NCBI GenBank assembly: GCA_038380795.1
Contig: CM076270.1
Location: 22,150,001 to 22,214,000, forward strand
Length of the DNA: 64,000 bases
Direction of reading: 5' to 3'
Source: Pyrocephalus nanus
Lineage: Eukaryota > Chordata > Aves > Passeriformes > Tyrannidae
In this document: one piece after another, positions 57,119-64,000 of the stretch
Numbering within the stretch: position 1 is the stretch's first letter
How the letters are laid out: each line of letters starts with the position of its first letter
Position numbers and translations under genes: made by a program
Notes under the pieces: generated by a model
The model's database searches: none
What the model was told of the DNA's origin: nothing
What the model saw: only the letters and a program-made list of their open reading frames with translations

Positions 57119-58519
57119 AGATTCTCTGGTGTTCACAGAAAGCTTACAGGGAATGGAAAAATATTTTAGAAAGTACAGCAAGTTATATCTTAGAGATAAG
57201 AAATGTCTGACTAACATTAGAGGTAGTAGAAGTCCATCTGTGTTTGGCCTTTATATGGAAATGAAAACAGTCATTTTTAGCCAAGTAACAGTTTTCTGTA
57301 GCCATCTAAGTGGATAGAGAACAGTAGAATTTAACCACATGTGAGGTTTATAAAGTACAGTAAACCTGGTCCACAGATGCCCCAATAAATAATTCCTCAC
57401 CCATATTGCTGCAGCCTCTGTGTTGGAGCCTGAGTCTTCTGTACCAGGCATGGTCAGGTGTTTGACCCTGCAATGGTAAATGCTCAGTCCTGTCAGGGCA
57501 CCCCCATAGTGAACAAAACTGTTCACCTGCATAAAGCAAGCAGGATTTGGAGTCACAGGCACCACTGTGATGGTTTCCTTGGCATCCTGTCATTCTTCAC
57601 ATCATCACCTCAGGGTAACAAAGGATTGCATTCTGTCGATGGGCTCAGACATCCCTGTTGCACACTGGATTCGTGTGCACTGAGCATGTCTGTCACAAAA
57701 GAAGAAAATGTTTCAAGCAAAGCTGGGCTGTGGAAGTCCCTCTGCTGGAGAGCAGAGCATCTCACATCCAGAATCCTAATGTACATGAAATCATCTCTAG
57801 GTCGCTGCCATGCTTCTCTAAAACAGTCTTTAGCACAGCAAAAAAAAACCACTGGTTTCCATTTTAAGAAAAAAAAAGATGATATAATTATCTGGATTTT
57901 TTTTTCCTGCAAATGAACATGCAGAAAGTGAGGTTCATTTTCATTAAGATGTAGACAGTGATTGGAAAATCCCTTGTACTAAGCTGCATAGCAGCACAGC
58001 AGTGCATGCCTATAACAAAGATCCATGACCTGAAGGAAAAAACATGCTTTGAAAACAAAACTGCTGATAGCTGGAGTTTGGTATTTAAGCTTGTCTGCAA
58101 AGCAGAGCCTATTTCCAGACAGATTTCTACAAATCTGTCTGCCTTATCTGCAAATGTGCAGCCTCTCTTCATGCTGCCTGTGAGTTATTTGCCTTTCAGT
58201 GGCCAGACAGCACTGTCCTTTCCTGAGGTATGCTATCTTAATTCTGAGGGTGTGTATACCTCTTAAGGTCTGGTGTCTTCTTGTGGGGAAAACTGGGCAG
58301 TGATATCTAGCTCCAATTTAAGCAAGAAAAGAAGATTTAAACTTCACAGTGATGATCAAAGTAAAATCCAGAAGCCATGCTGAGATTAGAAGGAATAACT
58401 CAGAAGAGGGGATGAAGGTACATGGACAGCTATGAATTAAGGAGTTTCAACGTGCATTGAAGGAATGAAGAAAAAGGTAGAAAATATATCAGCATCAACA
58501 TTGAATTTTTTTATGGCTT

Positions 58520-58523
<4 letters not shown>

Positions 58524-58557
<34 letters not shown>
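58524..58557 (+). repeat. A34 homopolymer
   Basis: Thirty-four consecutive A. No canonical AATAAA immediately precedes it, so a retroposed tail is possible but unsupported. Confidence 0.95.
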
Positions 58558-58559
<2 letters not shown>

Positions 58560-59000
58560 GCAGCTCAGTTCATTACTTCTCTGGTATCTGCCTGAGCCCT
58601 CAGAAAGCTGAGATAGTACTTTTCTTGCCCCATATGACCTACCTACTTCTGAGTAGTCTAAATCAGGGGTATAATACAGCTTCCTGTAGGTGGATAGGAA
58701 GAGAGGTGCCTGCAGGGGGAATTCACCTGGCTAAATCCTCAGTGAGCTGCTTGTCTGTTCCCTTGGACAACCTGTTAATTCAGTTAATTAACCTGGAAAG
58801 CTTGTTGGGATCATTCCTGTGCTGTGTGTGTTAGAGGTTCCTGGACAGAGAACAGTCACTGCATTTTTCATTGCAGGTTTGTAGGCATTTATAGGTTTTC
58901 ATGCTCCATCCATGGGCGCTGGGAGAAAGAGTATGGATGTGGCTGGGTCCTGCTGAAAGGTCCTCTTTGAAATTACACACTTTTGGCACCTTCCCGAGGA

Positions 59001-59034
59001 AGGGAGGGAGGGAGGGAGGGAGGGAGGAGGAGGG
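59001..59034 (+). repeat. (GGGA)n repeat with G-quadruplex potential
   Basis: Seven GGGA-type units in a row followed by GGAGGAGGG. Runs of three G separated by single A satisfy the usual quadruplex consensus on the + strand. Function is not claimed. Confidence 0.9.
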
Positions 59035-61823
59035 TTGCTCCAGACTCCTTTATTAAATCCCAGTTCTTCCACACAGCAGCTTAGATAACATTTTGTTTAA
59101 GACTCAGTGTTTCGGTGCCAACTGAAATGCAATCAGAAGGCACACAATGCATTGTGAAAAAAAATTCTAGCATTAAAGCTGATGTGAGGCCTTCGGGGCA
59201 ACTATTATTTAATTTTGTACTCCAGCAGAAAAATCCCAAACACCCATTCTAATTGTTCGATTTTAAAGCAAAAGCGTGATGGAAGGGAAATACAACAAAG
59301 AGAAAGCTGAGATACATATTTGGCTGCTTTCCACGTGCATCAGTAGAGCAATACCTTGTAGTTTAAGTGCAGTTTAAGGTTATATACAAAACTTTGGAGG
59401 AATAATTTAAAATGGAATTTTGACAAGTGCTGAGCATTCTTCAGCAACACAGCTATGTATTTGTCTCACATCTGAGTTAATTAATAACTCTGTATCGGGT
59501 CAACTAAGTATCACAAGCCCGGCTGTCTCTAGCCTTAGTTGTGTATTTAAAGCATATTGTAGTCTTTGTATGCCTTGTAAGCATTGTGGTCACACAGTAA
59601 TTAATGAATGCAAGGAGGGTAAATTGTTACCATTATGACTATAATTATTTTTGAAGGCACCTAGACAAAGTACTTTTCCAATGAATTGACATTATCATGC
59701 TTTAGTTGGCAAATATGCATCTGAAAGCGAATACTCTGTGAGCATAAACAAAGCATCTGTGCTCTTCTATTATTCTCAGCTTAAAGTTGCCATTTTCCCC
59801 AGCAGTAGTGTACAAAAGTTCAAAGAGTCAGCAAACACCCTGCAGTTGTCAGGCACTGTAGCAGAGCTGGGTTCCTGGTTGCTGCAGTTAATGAATTCTG
59901 CTGCTGAAAAATGAGCACCTCTAAACCAAGATTCACTGTTTCGTATCTGATCACAGCAGTCTTTTTTTTTAACTTTCATTATACAAAAGAAGCACAGTCA
60001 TTGCAGGTAGATGGAGAACTCTGTGGAGGGAAGTACTCCTTCATCAATTTTGAATGCTAGGGAAATGGTAACACAAAAAAATAAGGTGGGCTAATAAGAG
60101 AATTTGTATGTGTTACATAGCATGAACCCAGTATTGTAAACCTTTGCTCCATGCACTCCTTGGTGAATCTCAAACTGGAACTAGCATCAAACTCTGGTGA
60201 TTCTGCTGTTGTAGTTCTTGCAATGGACAAGGATTTGCAATGAAAGAACCATCTTCTGTCATACTTGCTCTCTTGACCAAAGGGAAGAAAGATCCCTGTG
60301 GGCTGCTGGTTAAAGATCTCAGGGGGCATGCAGTCCCAAATTTGCATTCAAAGGAAATATCTGACTACTGTGCTAATTGCCACTCTGATATGACTGCCCC
60401 TCTTTTCTCCTCTAATTTTCCAAAGTTCTGAAAGTCTGTTGTGTGTTTTGGACATAGAACAGCAAAACATATGAAACAATTCATGGAACGGTGGCAATCA
60501 TTTTCTTCTCCCTGCGTGGAAATGCCAAGTGTTCCCCTACAAGCCAGTGCAATGCCTCTGAGATGTCTGTTTCTGTGCTCCTGGAGCCAAGGTTATGGTT
60601 GTTCCTTTTTGATACTTGATCTTCTCCTTTATTCAAAATATATGTCCACTATGTGGGAATGAGTCCCATAGCACGCACTCTGTAATCAGAGCCCCATGGG
60701 GTTTTGGTCTGGACTTTCTATACACTTATTTATTACTTTAGATGGTAGCTTCTATTTTTGCCTGAGAAGCTATTCACTTAATGGGACTTAATTGCTCCTT
60801 ATGTTTAACCATCCCATTTAATAAGGCTTGGGATAGTCACTGGATCCAAAACCTTCTTAATGTTGGCCACAAGGATCTACCACAATAATGATTGCAGTGC
60901 TGTCTGAGAGTCCTAGTCATAACATGTTGGTAGGCAAAATGTGTGGAACAAAGACTGTTCTTACCCCAAGGATTTGTAAGGTCAGTGTAATAGATGAGAA
61001 AGCGGTCGCAGGTGGGAGTAGACTGGTAAGTGTGTGAGTGTCAGGGATTGTTTAAGGTTTGGTTTTTGTGAAATTAGAAAGTGCAAAAGCTATTTGGAGT
61101 GCAATCTGCTGTGTCTGTGACAGTGATATTGCATAGTTTTATATGTCACTAGTACGATGAAACGCATTTGAATGTCTAAAAGCGGAAAAGCAGGTACATT
61201 TTATGGGACACTTTGCAATTGATATCTCTCTCTCAGATGGCCCTCTCATGGAGAAGTCCTGCTCCTCCAGTGGAGAAGTCTTTGGTGTCTGTATAGGTAA
61301 AGAAAAAGGAATGTGGGCATAGAGTGGTTCTTGTGGATGCAAGTTTTGGAAATAGCTGGGAGCAGGGAACTCCTCTGGGTCCTACCTGGGAGGATGGACA
61401 GCCACTAAGAGGTACAGAAAGAAGCCTCTGGCACAGGCACTTCACTGATGAGACAGGGGCCAACTTTTACCTTGAGATGATGTCTGGATTTGACCAGTGT
61501 GTGGCCTGAGTGTATTTGAAAACCTGAATCACCCAGAGCCGTAGGATTTTACTTTATTGCTTAGGCTGCATGTTCATAAGCGTCGGGAATGAGTCACATT
61601 GACTGCCACGACCTCGCAAGAAGTGCCAGGGCATGAGGCATGAGCTGTGTCCTGCAGCATCACACTGCACAGCTCTGAGGAATTTGCACTGCCAAGAATC
61701 TGTTAGACTTCCAAAAAACGCTTTTGTGCCTTTCTAAAGTGCAGCAGAGCCCCGTGCCCACGAGAGGGAGCAGTTGGATTACTTTACACAGTTCTGGGGG
61801 TTTTCCCTGCAAAGACAAATCTC

Positions 61824-62028
61824 TTGCAAAATTCTGCTGTCGTCAGTCCAGATAAATATTCTGTCAACATTTTGGATGAGAGCAACAAGAAGAATGTTAA
61901 TGCTTTGGGGAAGGCTCCACATTGCATTGTGTTGAGTTTCAGCTTGAATCTGGTCTTACATAATCAGTGCATGGGTCCAGAGCAGTGCAAATGGTTTCTA
62001 AATATGCAAACTGCAAATAAAGAATGCT

Positions 62029-62066
<38 letters not shown>
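61824..62066 (+). other. Candidate retrocopy 3' end: AATAAA followed by A34
   Basis: AATAAA at about 62016 is followed some 10 nt later by 34 consecutive A (62033-62066), the arrangement left by reverse transcription of a polyadenylated RNA. The sequence upstream has an 89-codon open frame that runs into the A-tract, but I do not recognise it. I found no obvious target-site duplication, so the left boundary is arbitrary. Confidence 0.35.
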
Positions 62067-62068
<2 letters not shown>

Positions 62069-63401
62069 AGTGAAAATAAAATGCAAAACTTGAAGTGGAT
62101 GGAATTGCCACATCCATCATCCCTCACCTCCAAGGCACTCCTGACTGATTGGCATGAGAAGCAAATGTGTCAGAGCTGTCTTTCTGCTAGCAGACAAGTC
62201 TCCTGTTGCTGTCCCAGCATCTTTTCTTCTTCCCATTCAGCTGGGCTGGTTGTGCAGAAGAAGCAGGTCAGTGCATTGCTGGGTCCTGCTTTGCCAGGAC
62301 TCTGATTTAAGTGCCTGCCCAGCAGCCTCACACCACCAAAGCAGCCTCTGCTTTCCAGTGCTGGGAACCAAAGAGATTGGATCAGGCAGAGTTGGATCTG
62401 AGCTTGTGCTGCTGTTGTGGCTGGTCTCAAGGCCCAAGCTTGGCTTTGGTGGCTCTCCCCTCTTCCATGCAGCTCAGCAGCATGGTCTTTAGGCACAGAA
62501 TAGATGTGTTGGAGAGAAGCAGTAATGGGTGAAAGCAGATCAGCTGTAGAAAACTTATTGCCACAGCACGAGGGTGTCAGACATGGAAAGGGAGTGACCA
62601 ATCTCTGAGCACCAGACCCAGAGTCTGTCTCCTTCCTGCCTTTCCTCGCCCTCAAGTGCCAACGTGGCTGCCACTATTTCAGCTGTGATGGAAGAGGGAG
62701 GGAGGAAGAGTATTCCATTCCTTTACTCTGATCTCTTCTTATTCTTGCACGAGCTTTGTAAGCTTGCCAGCAGAGTAAAGAAAGAGGCAAGATCCCTCAC
62801 AGAAGTTGTTGAAACCTTTCTGATATAACAATACTCTGACAAAGAGTGAAATACAGGATTTATGAGGTTTTCACTTCCTGCTTTCACTACTGTCTTTATC
62901 AAGTTGTTTCTCAGACTGGGAGTTACAGTTTCTTTAAAAGACACAGGACAGGCATAAGATCTCCCCTGCGTGGTCTGTGGTTTCAGGGGGTTGTTATGTT
63001 GCTCCTGTTTTTGGTAGAGTTGAGGTGGTGTGTTTCAGCACTTTGAGCAGCAGAGAGATTTATGGGGACAGGTGCTGCAGCTGATGCAGCACGATGCAGG
63101 TGGTTATTCCCTGGGAGGTGACATACCCTCTGGAGCCCCTGGAGGTTGGTGAGAACCCTGTGCCTCTGGAGCCTCAGGGCTCGAATATGGGGTGACAGTC
63201 AAGCATGGCCTTTCTTTTGAGAGTCAGACTTGAGCACAGGCATGCAAACTGGCATACATAGAAACTAGTAAGTAATACTTCCAATAAAATACTTATGCAG
63301 GTCAATGAGGTGGAGAGATACACACCTTGAAAATCTTGCATAATTATTGACCAAGTGTGCCTGAGATGTGACTCTTTCAGCTTAGTGAATCAGTGAGACC
63401 A

Positions 63402-63422
63402 CTGTCCTGTCCTGTCCTGTCT
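63402..63422 (+). repeat. (CTGTC)n microsatellite
   Basis: Four copies of a pentanucleotide CTGTC unit. A short simple repeat. Confidence 0.85.
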
Positions 63423-64000
63423 ACTACAAGAAACTAGAAATTATTTGGAACTTCTTAATCTCATTTTTAGCGGATCTTACAGTGTTGTATATGGTTCTAC
63501 TAAAACTAGGTAACAAGTTGCAGTAATACTAAACAAATATATAATGCCATTTAGGTGAAATAATTTCAGTCCAAACATGAATAAGTTGCCTGTAAAGGAA
63601 TTTAATTCAGTAGCATTCCTTTCTCTTCAGGGAATCTCTCTTTAAGGCATTTCTCATAAATTTGCTTATTCTCTCCTAAAACTTGTAAATTCGCTTCAAA
63701 ACTTGTTCTAAGACTTTTGTGTGCAAACAATTAGTTTAGTCACAGTACCAGAACAATAGCAATTGCTAAGTTTATTTCAAATGGTCTTGCAACCACTATT
63801 GAAGACATTGTGCCTTGGTTAGAAAATTATTTAAAAAAAAACCCAGAAGCATGCAATTTCCTTTTTCCCCCTCCCCTTTTCTGTGTGTATTTATGTTTAA
63901 CTCAGGGCAAGAATTTTATAATATTCTTAAAGGAAAAGATAGAAATAAAAATGGCATGAATTCATGAAAGCATGGGTTTATATATAGGCATTCTCTGTAA

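Larger units (their letters stand above)
54196..64000. other. Downstream flank, no gene identified
   Basis: Nearly 10 kb with no exon structure or recognisable protein. It holds a CA/TG-rich segment (54355-54473), a 12-bp hairpin, one CR1 copy, two A34 homopolymers, a GGGA repeat and a CTGTC repeat. Open frames up to 161 codons (62170-62655, minus strand) show no similarity I recognise. It may be intergenic or include an extended NYAP2 3' UTR in its first part. Confidence 0.7.

Noticed and set aside
58524..58557. A34 as a second processed retrocopy tail
   Set aside because: No polyadenylation signal precedes it and no target-site duplication was seen. Kept as a homopolymer only.
62170..62655. 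161-codon minus-strand open frame
   Set aside because: Moderately GC-rich sequence with no recognisable domain, no splice context and an overlapping plus-strand frame of similar length; taken as chance.

Overview
This window is vertebrate nuclear DNA, most likely from a bird. Coding sequence is sparse, in short exons split by long AT-rich introns with consensus GT...AG boundaries. The interspersed repeats I recognise are truncated CR1 LINE 3' ends, the dominant avian (and reptilian) retroposon. I see no mammalian Alu or L1 elements, and no bacterial gene organisation.

One gene accounts for the coding content: NYAP2 (neuronal tyrosine-phosphorylated phosphoinositide-3-kinase adaptor 2), on the + strand and truncated at its 5' end. 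Four coding exons are present: 7310-7608, 25564-26661, 45080-45289 and 53261-53391. Joined, they read without a break for 578 complete residues to a TGA stop. The missing part is the first exon(s), encoding roughly the first 75 residues by comparison with the length I recall for the mammalian protein; it must lie upstream of base 1. The protein is a disordered, proline/serine-rich adaptor. Its two YxxM motifs (PI3-kinase p85 SH2 docking sites) sit in the large exon, and a PPPKPKR-containing block occurs once in each of the first two exons.

Layout: 1-7309 is partial upstream intron; 7609-25563, 26662-45079 and 45290-53260 are complete introns of about 18.0, 18.4 and 8.0 kb; 53392 to about 54.2 kb is probable 3' UTR; the rest to 64000 looks intergenic or at least non-coding. 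The introns and the 3' flank hold five CR1 fragments, long homopolymers, a 152-bp strand-pure G/T tract, a GGGA repeat with quadruplex potential, several perfect inverted repeats and two CpG-dense patches.

I did not find a new multi-gene system. The leads I consider most worth checking are the exon-phase arrangement (the p85-docking exon can be skipped in frame), the PPPKPKR-block duplication across exons, a hairpin just inside a splice donor, 3' UTR structure and protein-binding motifs, the CpG-dense intronic patches, and a candidate retrocopy tail at 62033.
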